Shown: positions 50,755 through 61,746, numbered from the stretch's first letter. The stretch: DNA of 64,000 nt from Phymatolithon calcareum (GCA_977006965.1 OZ345378.1:1860001-1924000), one strand, 5' to 3'. The notes: generated from the sequence alone by a model not told the origin. Made by a program: numbers and translations.

Positions 50755-51485
50755 TGTCTACGTGACGAAACCCCTCAAGGGGCGATTTTAAAAGCTCAAA
50801 AGAATCTGTGAACAAAAAGCAAAACTGCGCATTCGGGCGATATTCGGAAAGGCGGCCTCGCGTTTTCGGTGTAGAGTATCTCAGCTGACACCTAAAAATC
50901 CCCGTCGTTCCCACTAGCAAAGCTCAATTCTGCCTTTACCTGTTTACAGTACTTGACCTTGGCTTATCTTCATTGCGAAACGTCAATTTCTTCGCTGAAG
51001 TCGCTATCAAAAGCCCTCTAGAGAATCTCAATGGTTTCAAGACTAGCGGAGTACAGGTGCTCATGGAGTGACATGGCTCGAGAATAAAGCTCTATTTCGG
51101 TATGACGAGTTTTCAGTTTAAACGGAGATCTCCGATTCGAAAATAAGGGTATTGGATTCCGTATCCTGTAGTATTGCTTCATGACAATGTTCCATGAAGT
51201 TTGGATGCGCAAAGTTGCAGTATCGGCACGAGAGCGATTTCTGGAAGAGGACCGTACCGAACAAATATCTCCCCGCTCCTACTTTTCCAAGCACGGTGAT
51301 GTCCAAAGAAGGTTCCCCGAGTGTTTTGTGCGCATTTCAATAAGCGCGCAATTATGTGAAAAGGCAATTTTCGTCTACAAAGCGCGGTCTGAAGCTTGAT
51401 GAAGATGCATTCGCCTTGGGAGCTGTTTCGGAATCCAAAAAAATCTCTCGCAAGAAGAAAAGGAGTTGTGATAGCGATGCAGGTT
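50755..51485 (+). mobile_element. DNA transposon family E, left-end copy (E3)
   Basis: The left terminus TGTCTACGTGACG, then CCCCTCAAGGGGCGATTTT and AAAGCTCAAAA parallel E2 (TGTCTATTTTACG). The minus-strand frame GAGRYLFGTVLFQKSLS corresponds to GPGRYFFGLVDFQKALS in E2. The right end is missing; repeat D follows. Confidence 0.6.
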
Positions 51486-52762
51486 TGGTGACTGCCTGCC
51501 TTAGACACACTTGAATAAGATCTGCGGTTTTATTGGAAACTTAGAACCGTAATTTTGGGCGACTTAGCTTTCACGGCGTCCAGCGGTCTAGCTCCCCAGA
51601 GACGGCGAGCTGTGTCGCGCTTCTCCTTACTGGATTTACCGGACACCGGCCTGTAACTCTTAGGAATCCCCTCCCGGACAAGCACCGCTTGCCGGAGAAC
51701 CGGATTGCCTTAGTTGTAGCCGTGCGATAACTTGACTACGACTACAAAAGACTATGAAGGGTGGGTGGGTCGTCAACAAAAAACCCTGGCTGCCGACTCA
51801 AAAAGCTCTCCATTGGCCGAGAAATCAGATGTCGCACGAATCCTTGTGGGAAACGGACAGCCGGTGCACCGAAGAGCTCCTTACGCTGCTCGCTGCCTTA
51901 CGCGCGGTTCACGTCTCGGTTCAGGCACGTTCCGAAGTTCGTGCCTCCGTGTGAACGCCTCTGCAAGCTTGCGATGCGTGTGCTGAAGATCAAGGTTTCT
52001 TCGGCGTCTGGCTTGATATAGGGATTTCGGTCGCCGAGGTTCGGACTCTGAAGCTGAGACTGTCGCGCAAGCTTTCGACCCTGCTCCGCGTGGCTCCACG
52101 TTTTCAACCGCCGCCCGGTGTGCACGCGCCTGAATCTGACGCACAGAATCTCGGCTTCTCGCAGCGTGGCGCAACCCGTTGATAGGATCACATGGAAAGC
52201 ATCCGGAAGACGTCCTTGGCCCGGTCGTCACGCGCCTAACTGTTCTTCCAGACGGCCACTGGTTGTGGTGCCCAGGCGCTGTCGGGCGACTTTGGTTGGC
52301 TCAGGAGCGTCTGAGCGCGTGGCCGCTTCTCGACTGCCGCTGGTTCCGGCTCGAGACCGTGCCGAGCGACTTGGCTCGGCACGGGAATCCTTCGCGCGGT
52401 GCTGCTTCTCGACAGCCACTGGTTGCGGCTCCAAGACAGTCATTAGCGATGTCGATCAGCGGCCGCATGTCATCGCGCGTGGTCGCTTTCCGGCTGCCAC
52501 CGGATGTGCCGCCGAGACATGGCAAAGGTTATCGATTCATGCGGGTCACCGGCGGTAGTTGTCTTGCAGAGGCGTGTATGCCATCCTCGATGGTCTGCAC
52601 GCAGTTTATGATCTCGAGAGGTAGGTGATGGCAGGATTGGGGTGGGCAGATCTGAGAATATTGCATTACCTCCGTACCGCCTCTGGCCTTGCTGCTGCGA
52701 CAAAGGGTATTCCTCGAAAAGGGTAGACTTTGAATTACATGATGACTACTTCTGCAGTGCAA
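51486..52762 (-). repeat. GC-rich dispersed repeat D, copy 2
   Basis: Inverted counterpart of 36890-38268, 1.28 kb. It lacks the 58-bp internal duplication but keeps four imperfect ~75-85-bp repeats centred on AACCAGTGGC[TAC]GTC[GT]. On the minus strand it ends CCAATAAAACCGCAGATC. The two copies lie about 13 kb apart and could pair as a large inverted repeat. Confidence 0.7.
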
Positions 52763-52894
52763 AACAACAATGGAATTTGCAAACTCAACAAGAGTACCCA
52801 GGTGTGCTCATCATATATACAAGGCGGCCAAGGTCACTCTCGAAACCTGAAACCCGCGTCTCAAGACAGTGGAATATTTTTCCCCCTCGAGGCT

Positions 52895-53055
52895 CTAAAC
52901 TAGAGGTAGGTTTTGATATTTCCGCCAGATCGTGTCGAAATCGACCACGCTAACATACAAGAACGATAGACCCTGTTTGTGGCCCAATGGCCTTCACAAA
53001 GTTGCCCCAAGCGTCTGCAGATGCGTTGGTAACTTTTAAATAAAAAACTTACACT
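52895..53055 (+). repeat. Family F repeat, diverged
   Basis: CTCGAGGCTCTAAACTAG, CAGATCGTGTCGAAATCG, GTTGCCCCAAGCGTCTGC, AACTTTTAAATAAAAAACTT and a CTTCTTCTTCTTC tail. Confidence 0.65.
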
Positions 53056-54271
53056 TCTTCTTCTTCTTCATCATATATACATATCCTTATGAAGAGGCTG
53101 ACGGAGAAACTTCCTGAAGAGATTACAAAGATGGTTGCGTACCTGTTAAAACCCTCATGGGTCACATCAGCTGGAGATGAGACAGAAACGTGGTGTATTT
53201 TCGACCGAGGAGTGCGTCATGGTTCCCCGCTTAGTCCATGCGTATAAAATATATTCATTGACACATTCGCAGAAGCCGTCTCCAAGACAGACGGAAACGT
53301 CTCAGACAGCCCAGTGCAATTGTTTGCAGATAATGTTCCGCTTCAAGCGAAGACAGGACGGGGAATGCAGAAACTTCTTGATATAGCAACCATTTGGGCA
53401 AGCGAAAATGGCATGAAATGGAACACAAAACCAGAAAAAAGTGAAGTTGTTAAGTACAAAGGGCTTCAGAAGCACACTTTTTACTTGGCGGGACGAGAAC
53501 TATATTAAGCCTGGAAACTCTCGTATCTTGGGGTGATCATGAAGAACAAAGGTGTTGCGGATGACACGGCGATAGCCAGAGTTCGAAATGCTGCAGGATG
53601 CATACATAAGCTTCAGGAGCTTGGAGTGAATGTTCGAGGATTCAAACCGGAGACATGCATCAGGATCTTTAAGTCGCTAATTATCCCGAAATTGGAGTAT
53701 GCGATACACGATACTCCAATGACAAATCGATTGCTCTCGGTAATCGAGTCGGCAGAGGGCTTGTTCTACAAGAATGTTTTCGGAAAGTGTGCCGAACTCC
53801 ACCGGGACCGAATGCGAGTTCTGTGCCGACTGCCACCACCAAAGATGAGGAGACGTCATCAAACAGAAAGGTTTGCAATAAGCCTGGTAAGACACAAAAA
53901 GCGCCTTGAAGAAACAGAAGAGTACTTTGGAAGAGATGAGGACATAAAGGAAGCAATGAAGGATATTAAATATCTCAAGATTTATGAAGCCGTGCGACAA
54001 GCCCTTTAGAAATCCCAGGAGGGATCTGTCACGAAGAAGAGGAATAGAGAAGAAACAATTAAAGTATGGGAAAAGGAAGAAGAATGCAGATCAATGAAGA
54101 TTCCTATTGAAGGCAAGCTACCAGGGATCCTTTACATAGGAGAAAGAACAACACGTTTAACGTACCTAAGGTTGACATTCAACCAAGCACCCGTTTGGAG
54201 GAAATCAGTATTGGGTGCCTAATGTGGGATTACCTCGGTGATCGAACTAGTCGCCTTACAACGTACTCTAG

Positions 54272-56245
54272 TGTCTATTTTACGAACCCCCTCAATTGAG
54301 GGGCGATTTGAAAGCTCAAAAAAATCCATAAAGCAAATTCGAAACAGATCGCTCATGCCATATTCGTAAAGCCTGGCTCATCTTCTGTGCGAGGAGTACC
54401 CACACTACTACCTTAAATTCGCTTCGTTCGGTGCTAGAAACGAAAATATGTTGGTCTCTCAGAAGTTTCAGACCTGCCATTCCAGGAGAAATACACCGGC
54501 CGCGCGCGGTCGGTACATCAGTGCACACCAAGACAGCATCTGTAGGCGGTCTATCAGAGTGCTCCAGACTATGCGGAGCCATTTCGAAGTCAAAAAAGAT
54601 GAGTAGTATGGTTCAGAATGTACTCGGGGAAAAAATCAATGGTCGCGCGAGCATGTGACATCGTATGAAATGGGTTCTGATTCGTCATCCATTGAAGAAG
54701 GCTAAGATTTAGACAGTCCACATTGTCAACGTCAAGGCAGAGAACGCTGTCGTTGACATTCCAGACGCTGAAAAGCTTGAACCGAGCCAACACCTGCAAA
54801 AGTGCGGTATAGCCTAGGCCTGCTTACAGTGATCATCCTTGCCAATCTTTATCGCGAAACGCCTGTTTATCGTCTACAGTCGAGATCACATGCTCCTCAG
54901 AAGGGCATACAAGCTTCGATGAAACCTTCAGAAGCTCTAAACGCCCTTTTTTGAGCACTCTCGCCTAAGTCTTACAAGGCCCTTGGGACCAAACATTGCA
55001 CCGGGAAATTGATGTCATCACGCCCGACCACGAGCCGAATACGTGCGCTCATTGGGTCTCAAGGTACAAGCGCAAGTTCTATGTCCGTTTTAGAGGCGAT
55101 TTTACTCTCAGTTGTGGAAACTTCGCACTCTAAACAGAGACTTCTTATTCGAGATTTGTGGTATTGGACTTCATTCAAAGTACGATTGCGTGGTGACGAT
55201 GTTTCCCCAAGTTTCCTGCGAAAACTTGCTGCTTGGACGTCCGCTAAGCTGAGAAGAAAGGGGCGAAAAGAGACTACAGTGACAGAGCCTATTAAGTTTT
55301 TCGAAATACTCGTCCTCATGGCAAGAGTTGAGTTCGGCGCTGAGAGCGCTTTCTGGAAGTCTACCAGGCCGAAGAAGTACCTCCCTGGCCCTTCTTCTTC
55401 CGAAACAGTGATGCCGGTGGGAGAATACCTCCGGTTGATTTCATGCAGAGTGAAATCAAGTGAATTAGAGGACATATACGCTGCGCAGTACCGCTGGTCA
55501 CCTCGGTCAAGATTATGTCGATCCCACGAATGACCACAGAAAGCACACTGTGTCAAAGAGATTTTGAAGGCGAGATGGCCTACGGAATGGTAGTTCTGTG
55601 CTGCCTTTTGGCCGCGTATGCCGGTACAAGGCGCATTGCATGTGAGGATTCATACTTAGTGAGTACTGACTCTGCAGACACTCAACAAGTGCGCCTATAG
55701 TTCATAGGGGCCATCTAACTCTTCTGGCGATTTTTTAGGTTGTTAGCTAGTTGTTATTCTCTAGTGACCATGCAGAGTGTCAGCAGCACATGACGTAGTG
55801 AAGGTTTTGTGAAGTGCCGGAAGATCAACTCATCGATAGCTTTTGACACGCGCATTACTTGTCGACGTTCAGTTGCGCCAGAGCGTACATTTGCATTCGA
55901 GAGCAGTGTTGGACGCCACGTTACCCCTAAGAAAAGTAAAAGGATACTTTCAGAGGTCATGATGACAAGCTTTGTTGTGCAAAACAACTGCAGAGTTTGA
56001 AAATGCAAGACCTCGACCATAGTGTTCTCACAATGTAATACGCTTGATAGTGCCACAATATACATTTGCGACATTTCTACTGTTATGAACTGCTTCACTA
56101 AGCATGCTGAAGACATCTATGAGCTTGGCGCTGTTGATGCGCTTGATAGCGAGTAACTTTCATGAGCAAAAAATTAAATGAATCTCTTCCCTCAATTGAG
56201 GGAAAAGTGCCCCTCAATTGAGGGAAAATTTCCGTAAAATAGACA
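54272..56245. mobile_element. DNA transposon family E, complete copy E2 (1974 bp)
   Basis: Ends are TGTCTATTTTACG and CGTAAAATAGACA, with the palindrome CCCTCAATTGAGGG just inside each end (two on the right). It is flanked by CTAG (54268-54271 and 56246-56249), a 4-bp TSD. The target is a LINE B, whose intact copy at 17.58 kb reads straight through CTCTAGCGTC, so the boundaries are certain. A minus-strand frame (55059-55556) and a plus-strand frame (55809-56000) are each conserved in other E copies. I recognised no transposase, so it may be non-autonomous or of an unfamiliar superfamily. TGT..ACA ends with 4-bp TSDs occur in several groups, and I do not assign one. Confidence 0.9.
55059..55556 (-). 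CDS. Unassigned frame in transposon E2
   Basis: 165 codons: CAFCGHSWDRHNLDRGDQRY (two Cys and two His, zinc-finger-like spacing), HEINRRYSPTGITVSEEEGP, GRYFFGLVDFQKALSAPNST. The GRY-F-FG-V-FQK-LS block recurs in E3 and, with a stop, in E1. Several differences from E1 are synonymous in this frame, which favours past coding on the minus strand. No family is assigned. Confidence 0.35.
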   Translation of the reverse strand: MTQCAFCGHSWDRHNLDRGDQRYCAAYMSSNSLDFTLHEINRRYSPTGITVSEEEGPGRYFFGLVDFQKALSAPNSTLAMRTSISKNLIGSVTVVSFRPFLLSLADVQAASFRRKLGETSSPRNRTLNEVQYHKSRIRSLCLECEVSTTESKIASKTDIELALVP

Positions 56246-56445
56246 CTAGCGTCGTCGAAGATGAGAACAGAATTTGAGTTTGAGTGTAAGAGACTCACAG
56301 GAGCTCTTGTGGGGAGAGAATTACGAATCAAGAACGTTTTGAGTAGCCAGAGGACTTTAGCTCAGAGATTTTCGCAAGAGCTGCCCATTACTCCAAGGTG
56401 AGGCTTTGGGAGCTCTCAAAATAAAATCATTAAATATCCCCAATG

Positions 56446-56631
56446 TACATATATGGCACTTCTGCTTTTCGGAAGCGTTTCGTTATGCACGCTGAAGAGA
56501 TCCATGCTTGACGCTTTTGACGAGCCGGAAAGTGCAAGGCTTTCGTTTGAAAGAATTAAAAGAATCCCATTTTGTCAATGGAGTGATATATGCTCGTCGG
56601 CAAACCTAATGAAAATCTTGTCTCATAGACA
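56446..56631 (+). mobile_element. DNA transposon family E, right-end fragment (E5)
   Basis: Resembles the last ~190 bp of E1 (GAAAGTGCAAGGCTTTCGT, ACGCTGAAGAGATCCATG) and ends CATAGACA at 56631. The CTAG at 56632-56635 is shared with the left end of E4, so two copies sit end to end. Confidence 0.5.
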
Positions 56632-56635
56632 CTAG

Positions 56636-59388
56636 TGTTTAGTTTTCTGACCGCCTCCGTTGAGGGGCGGTTTAAAATCTCGAAAAATCTATAAGACAAA
56701 GACGAAACAGCTTGCTCAGACCAGATTCGTAAAGGCGGGCTTGTGTTCTGCGACAGGAGTGTCGGAATTACTACTTTATAAACACATCGGTCTCAGCTAG
56801 GAACGAAAATGTGCTGTCTACTCACAAGACTCAGACCTGCTGTGCCGCAAGAAAATACCCCCACCCACGTGTTGATGCATCCGTACATGCGGAGAAAACC
56901 ACGCTGATTAGTCGAGAACAACATTGTGCACTGTAGACAGCCATTTTCAAGTCAAGAAAAGTGATTGGCGCGGCTCAGGAAGTAATTGGTGAGAAAATCG
57001 GTGGTCGGGCGAGCACGTTACTGTGCATAAAATGGGTCCTAATTCAGAACCCAGTAAAGAAGACTAAGATTTCGACCTTAAAGATTGTTAGCCTCAAGGC
57101 ATAAAATCCTGGTGATGATGCTTCTGCCCGGTCGGCAGCTTGGGCCGAGCCCATGCAGGCAAAGCGAGTACATCTCATCTCCAACATTCACCAGAAAACG
57201 CCAAGTTTTCAGCTCCATTCGCAACCAAGAGCTAACCAGTAGACCAACCCAGCTGCAATGCAATCCACAGAACACACTGAACGCTCTGTTGGGGCTCTTT
57301 CAGCTACGCCCTGCAAGGCTTCTGGGACCAAGCATCGCAAGAGGAGCATTACAATTGACCCTGAGCCGAGTATTCCTGCTCCTGGCATACGATGGTTCGA
57401 TCGCCAAGTTCTATATCCAATACCGGTAAATGTTCCCCGTTTGCTCCTAGAGTGTCCGAGCACTAGGTGGAGATTTTGGTGAGAATATCTCTGCAGCTAT
57501 AGAACAGGAACCGTACATTCGTGCGCGCTGGCTCCAGCTTAAGGACACACCTTCACGTGCTGCGCTCTCCACCCCTCAGAATCAATTATTCAATATAAAC
57601 TATTTCCTGTGCTCAAATTGACACGCTCAATCGATGCCACCATAAGACTTTACATAAGGAGATGAAAGGCGGGCTTGCAAAATAAGGTCGTGTGAACACA
57701 TTTGTTCCGGCAACTTGCGTTGGTGATACCTAGTTTCTATTTTCTGGTGCCCACCCAGAGTGTCAGCTGCACATGGCACAGCACAGCAAAGGCAATATGA
57801 AGTGCTAACCAGGAAACTCATTGATAATTCAATTAACTCTATTACTAATCGTCGACTATCAGTCAGTTCAGGCAGTACATTTACGTTGGAGAGCAGTTTT
57901 GGAACCCTCTTCACTCCCACCGAGAAGAAAAGGAAGACTTCGAATAGGATGACGACTGCATTTGCCGTACAAATCAACCGCAAAGTTTGCGGAGCTACGT
58001 AGAAGCAGGGGAGAGAGAGGCTGACCGGACCGAACGAACCACAAACCACACAAGAAAAGTTTCCGGCGCGGGCGCCCGTGCCCGCAAGTGGCTGCAGTGA
58101 TCGAAGACTGTGAGCTTCTGATAGTTTGGTAGTACATGGATTCCGCCCTGATTTGTGTTCCGCAATGCTCAAGGAAGCTGGTAGAGAGGACTGAAGGAGA
58201 TGAAAGAAGGTTACGAGATGACCAGCTACCGTGAGCATCCTAAATGGTTTCCAACCCGGGTCATCCCTTTGAAGAACGGCGGCTGAAGATTGGCTGCGTA
58301 TAGAATTAGATGTTAAGCTCCCCGAAGCTCTGTACTTTTTGCGGCTCAGAGCTGTTCTTACATCAAATACCACTCGTATCTGTTAAAGTCTACTGCAGCC
58401 GTAAGGATGGGGAGTTTGACCAGGACAACTCTGAAACCTACATTAAAGAAAGAAAGAAAGTGAGGTAATCGACCGCCATATGTTCATCATGTGGTAAGCT
58501 TTATGGTGGCACGACATGCCTCTGACGTACTTCACTGGGTTGAGACTCTTTGACCAAGCGCTTGGTTATCCATCAGTTTAACGCTGTCGGAGAGTATGAT
58601 ATTGTAAAGCTACCCGACACAATCGGTGCATCGAAAGCAGCAGTGAAAATCAGAAGGGCATTGCAACAATACTATTCGGGAAGTGGGCAGCGCGGCACTG
58701 CAGAAGACTAATGAAACTGTGCAAAATAGAGCCATGCGAGTTTCGCCGATAGCACCTGCTCCGGAAGCTAAGACGAAGTTTAAGCAGGATTGTGGAGGTG
58801 ACAGATGACACAGGGGCAGAGCTATAACTCGAAGCTCTCGACTATATACGGGAATCAAAAACGACGAAGGACATTCAGGATAGATCTGACCTTCGGCGAG
58901 TATGGGAACAGCAAGAAGGGCACCGCATCAGGAAAATTACGTTCGCCAAGAATAGTATACCGCACCAAGCAGTGAGGATGAAAGAAAGCAGATACAGAAT
59001 TCTTTGTGCAAGGTGGTTTGTAGGCCATTTTCCGAGAAACTCACCGAAGTTAATTGAAGAAATGGGCAGTCAAGGATCATGGGCATTTGGAACACTCGAG
59101 AGAATACTGAAGAAGCCTTCATAGACCCCGGCAGAAGAATTTGACGTGGCCAGAGCCATGGACGTGATTCTATGTAATTCTAATTAAGGAAGCTGAATTT
59201 TCAATGCTAATAGAATATGCCTAGAAAGGTGCCGACTTTCCTCCAGTTGGGACACATGATACCTTCTCAATAAATCCAAATAATTACGATATTGTAAAGC
59301 TTTCATTTGCAAAAATTATTTCAATCTCATTGCCTCAATTGCGGGAAAAACGACCCTCAATTGAGGGAAAATTTCAGTAAACTAGACA
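56636..59388. mobile_element. DNA transposon family E, copy E4, carrying a LINE
   Basis: Left end TGTTTAGTTTTCTGACC with CGTTGAGGGGCGGTTT; right end CCTCAATTGAGGGAAAATTT then CAGTAAACTAGACA. Removing the LINE at 58612-59287 and one TSD leaves about 2.06 kb, close to E2. Within it, 57880-57990 matches E2 55880-55990 in a plus-strand frame (LESSFGTLFTPTEKKRK against FESSVGRHVTPKKSKR). A 248-codon minus-strand frame (57627-58373) overlaps it. Which strand coded is undecided. Confidence 0.75.
58612..59287 (+). pseudogene. LINE (A-related), 5'-truncated, in transposon E4
   Basis: 676 bp between perfect 14-bp TSDs, GATATTGTAAAGCT (58598-58611 and 59288-59301). The coding end reads LRRVWEQQEGHRIRKITFAK, SRYRILCARWFVGHFPRNSP, WAFGTLERILKK, similar in layout to LINE A (RHRQLAIKWAFGRFPPLS). 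The 3' end is CTCAATAAATCCAAATAATT, without poly(A). Confidence 0.85.
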
Positions 59389-59734
59389 CTACTAGTTGCT
59401 CTCGGAATCAAATGCTCTGTACTTCTTTTCCAACGTTTGTAGATGAACTAGACTTTAGGTTTAATTTTGAAAGGTACCGCATTCGTGAAGCCCACGTTCT
59501 GTCTGAAGGCCAAGGATTGACAGAAAAGGAATCGAGGGTTCATAGTCAATTCTGTTGTTGTCAGCTATGTATGCAATGGAAGTCTGAATAGGAGCATTAC
59601 AGATGCCAAACCACTGCTCAGTGAGATATAAGGGAGATGTTCGTATTTTCTATTGGCTGCTCTTATGTGATACCAGATGCGTATGCGAACTTTTCAGTAA
59701 AAATCGCTCTTCTTCTTCTTCCTCTGCGATAAAA
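59389..59734. other. No feature recognised
   Basis: A 94-codon frame (59307-59591) begins in the transposon end and has no recognised domain. Confidence 0.3.
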
Positions 59735-59890
59735 TTTTCAGATTGCCCTGATTGGCCAGAGGTATGTTTTTGTACCCCATCAGATCGTGTCGCACTCACT
59801 ACTATTAAAGACCAAACCATACCCTTGGCCTCTCGGCGCTCGCAAAGTTTCCCCATGCGTCTGTGGACGCGCCGGTAACTTTTAAATAAT
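59735..59890 (+). repeat. Family F repeat, diverged
   Basis: TGGCCAGAGGTATGTTTTTG, CCCCATCAGATCGTGTCGC, TTGGCCTCTCGGCGCTCG, TTTCCCCATGCGTCTGTG, CTTTTAAATAATC. Confidence 0.65.
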
Positions 59891-60535
59891 CTACATGCCT
59901 TGGTATTCAGGTCTCCCTGGGAGAGAGATATATAATTTATTTTAGAAGTGGCAAAACTGCCATGGTGCGAATTAGTTCCCTTATCCCGCGCGTCAGCGGG
60001 GATTTTTGCTTATGCTCCTTGTTTGTTGGCTGTATTTGGAGAACTCTGGCACCCAAGCGATTCCACTTTTAAAATCTCCTCCTCACGGTGTTCTGGAGGA
60101 ATAAGTTCAGAGCATCTCCATCGGTTGATCTGAACACAATTGATCGGGTATAACTTTATTCGATTAGATGAGATTTTAGACCAATGACAAGACCAATGGT
60201 TGCCTTGAGGCGATACAAAGTTTCGTACGCAAGTATTGCACATTCACAAAATGTGTCAACTTATCGCGCTCTTGAGGCACTTTTCTTCGAAGCGCTTCGA
60301 AGACAACGTGAAGAAGGGTGGCTATAACAAAATAACGTTCACATACCGTTCACTCTATGTTTACGGACACTGGCGTGGACCGACACTAGTCTAGTTATTT
60401 CACCGAGAGTGCACCACTACGGACAAACTCTCTGTAGTTGGACTTCTTAAGAAAGATAGCCTTCTCCAGCAGAGAGAACCAACGATGGAATTAGGCATCA
60501 ACTTCAGCATGACGACCATCAACTAAAGGCAGCTG
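59891..60535. other. No feature recognised
   Basis: No repeat match or convincing coding frame; the longest frames are under 80 codons. Confidence 0.35.
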
Positions 60536-60735
60536 GGAGAGAAGACAGAAGGAAATGAAAGAATGCAGAGTGATGAATAGCTACTGTGAACGTCCGAAAT
60601 GGTTTCCAACCGGTGCTTTCGTTTGAAGGAAGGCGAATGAAGATTGGCTGCGTAACAATATGGATGTTAAGCTGGACCACGGTCTGCACCTTGTGCCGTT
60701 TGGACAGTGCAGGGTCGCTGTGCGTGATCGACAGC
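60536..60735 (+). repeat. Family E internal fragment (E6)
   Basis: AAATGGTTTCCAACC, TGAAGATTGGCTGCGTA and ATGTTAAGCT match 58230-58320 in E4, with the same spacing and orientation. Confidence 0.6.
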
Positions 60736-60887
60736 TAGAAAAATGATTCCGATTCTTCAAAATGTTGTCGTTGTACAGAACTGTGAAGTATTGGGAGCGT
60801 TTTCTTAAAAGCCCCCGAAAAATCTTAAAGTTTCCCTTGCTTGGGAGGTTGAATGCTCCGCGAAAAGAAAAATGTAGCTAACTCATT

Positions 60888-61283
60888 ATGGAAGCAATGG
60901 AAGGTCGTGAACGATTCTGTATGGAGGCTCGGAATTTTCTTCGCGAGGCTGCTCAACAGCAGACGCGCGCAGTACTGCTTGACTGCAGCATTTTTCGACG
61001 CTCAGCACGACGTATAATGGGCTCTGCTTCATTTCTTACTCTCCACTTAGTAACAGCCTGGATAGTCTTTTGCTCGCCGGTTCGAAAGCGACCAATCCTG
61101 CACATTAATCAGATTCCCACACAGATTTCTGAAATTAAGATTCCAGAACTTGCAAGTCCTCTATATCGAGCACCCTTACAACCAAGCATCAACAGTGCCC
61201 CACATTCACTTTCATCCGCTTGGTCTCCTAAAGCAACCGGTTCATATTCTTCGCACACTCCCATTCTCTTTGCTGGGGACTAG
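60888..61283 (+). CDS. Unassigned 131-codon frame
   Basis: MEAMEGRERFCMEARNFLRE, then ASFLTLHLVTAWIVFCSPV, a possible single membrane segment, then a Pro/Ser-rich tail. It is not recognised, and no promoter element or homologue in the window supports it. Confidence 0.25.
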   Translation: MEAMEGRERFCMEARNFLREAAQQQTRAVLLDCSIFRRSARRIMGSASFLTLHLVTAWIVFCSPVRKRPILHINQIPTQISEIKIPELASPLYRAPLQPSINSAPHSLSSAWSPKATGSYSSHTPILFAGD

Positions 61284-61746
61284 TTTACGGAAGCGGAAGT
61301 CCATGGTTGAACCTCGTCGAGGTCTGAATGGGGGACCTGCATGGTTTATTTAAAAGCTCAATGCTTCGCCTAGGAGTAAAAGGGATGGCTTTTAGAGCGG
61401 CTTTTCACCTAGAGAACAGAAAAGTACAATTGATCAATATTCCCGTTGTGGAAAACGCGACATAGCAGCCTCGTGACTTTTGGAGTGCAGTATCATGATC
61501 TTTCTCGAAGCACTCAGTTGAAGCGGGAAATTATTTTTTTTGAAGCCCTCAACGCTAGCGCACGCCAAAATCAGGGCAAGTTCGCATTGCACTGTAACCC
61601 TTCCGGAGAAAATTACAACCTATCGCCTATATATTCACACCATCATCTCCTCTTTCATCTCGATTTCTAGCATCATTACTTTGTCCATCGCTTGTTTCAC
61701 TTCCTCTTATGCTGTGCCATCCATCTGTGGTTGTGTTAGGTTGAAC
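61284..61746. other. No feature recognised
   Basis: A T9 run followed by GAAGCCCTCAACGC at 61534-61556 may be the tail of a LINE A stub on the minus strand; the rest is unassigned. Confidence 0.35.

Larger units (their letters stand above)
53085..56440 (+). pseudogene. LINE B, split by DNA transposon E2
   Basis: LINE B sequence runs 53085-54271 and resumes at 56250, ending GGGAGCTCTCAAAATAAAAT plus CATTAAATATCCCC at about 56440. Landmarks: KRLTEKLPEEITKMVAYLLK, a motif B region, SPVQLFADNVPLQAKTGRG (motif C mutated from FADD to FADN), IIPKLEYAIHDTP, and EIEFECKRL-like codons after the transposon. TACATAT on both sides (53076-53082 and 56445-56451) may be the target duplication. It shares TGG with functional RTs where the 18.66-kb copy has TGA. 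Confidence 0.88.

Noticed and set aside
57627-58373. 248-codon minus-strand frame in transposon E4 as the transposase
   Set aside because: It overlaps a plus-strand frame that is at least as well conserved in E2 and has no recognisable catalytic motif; kept undecided.
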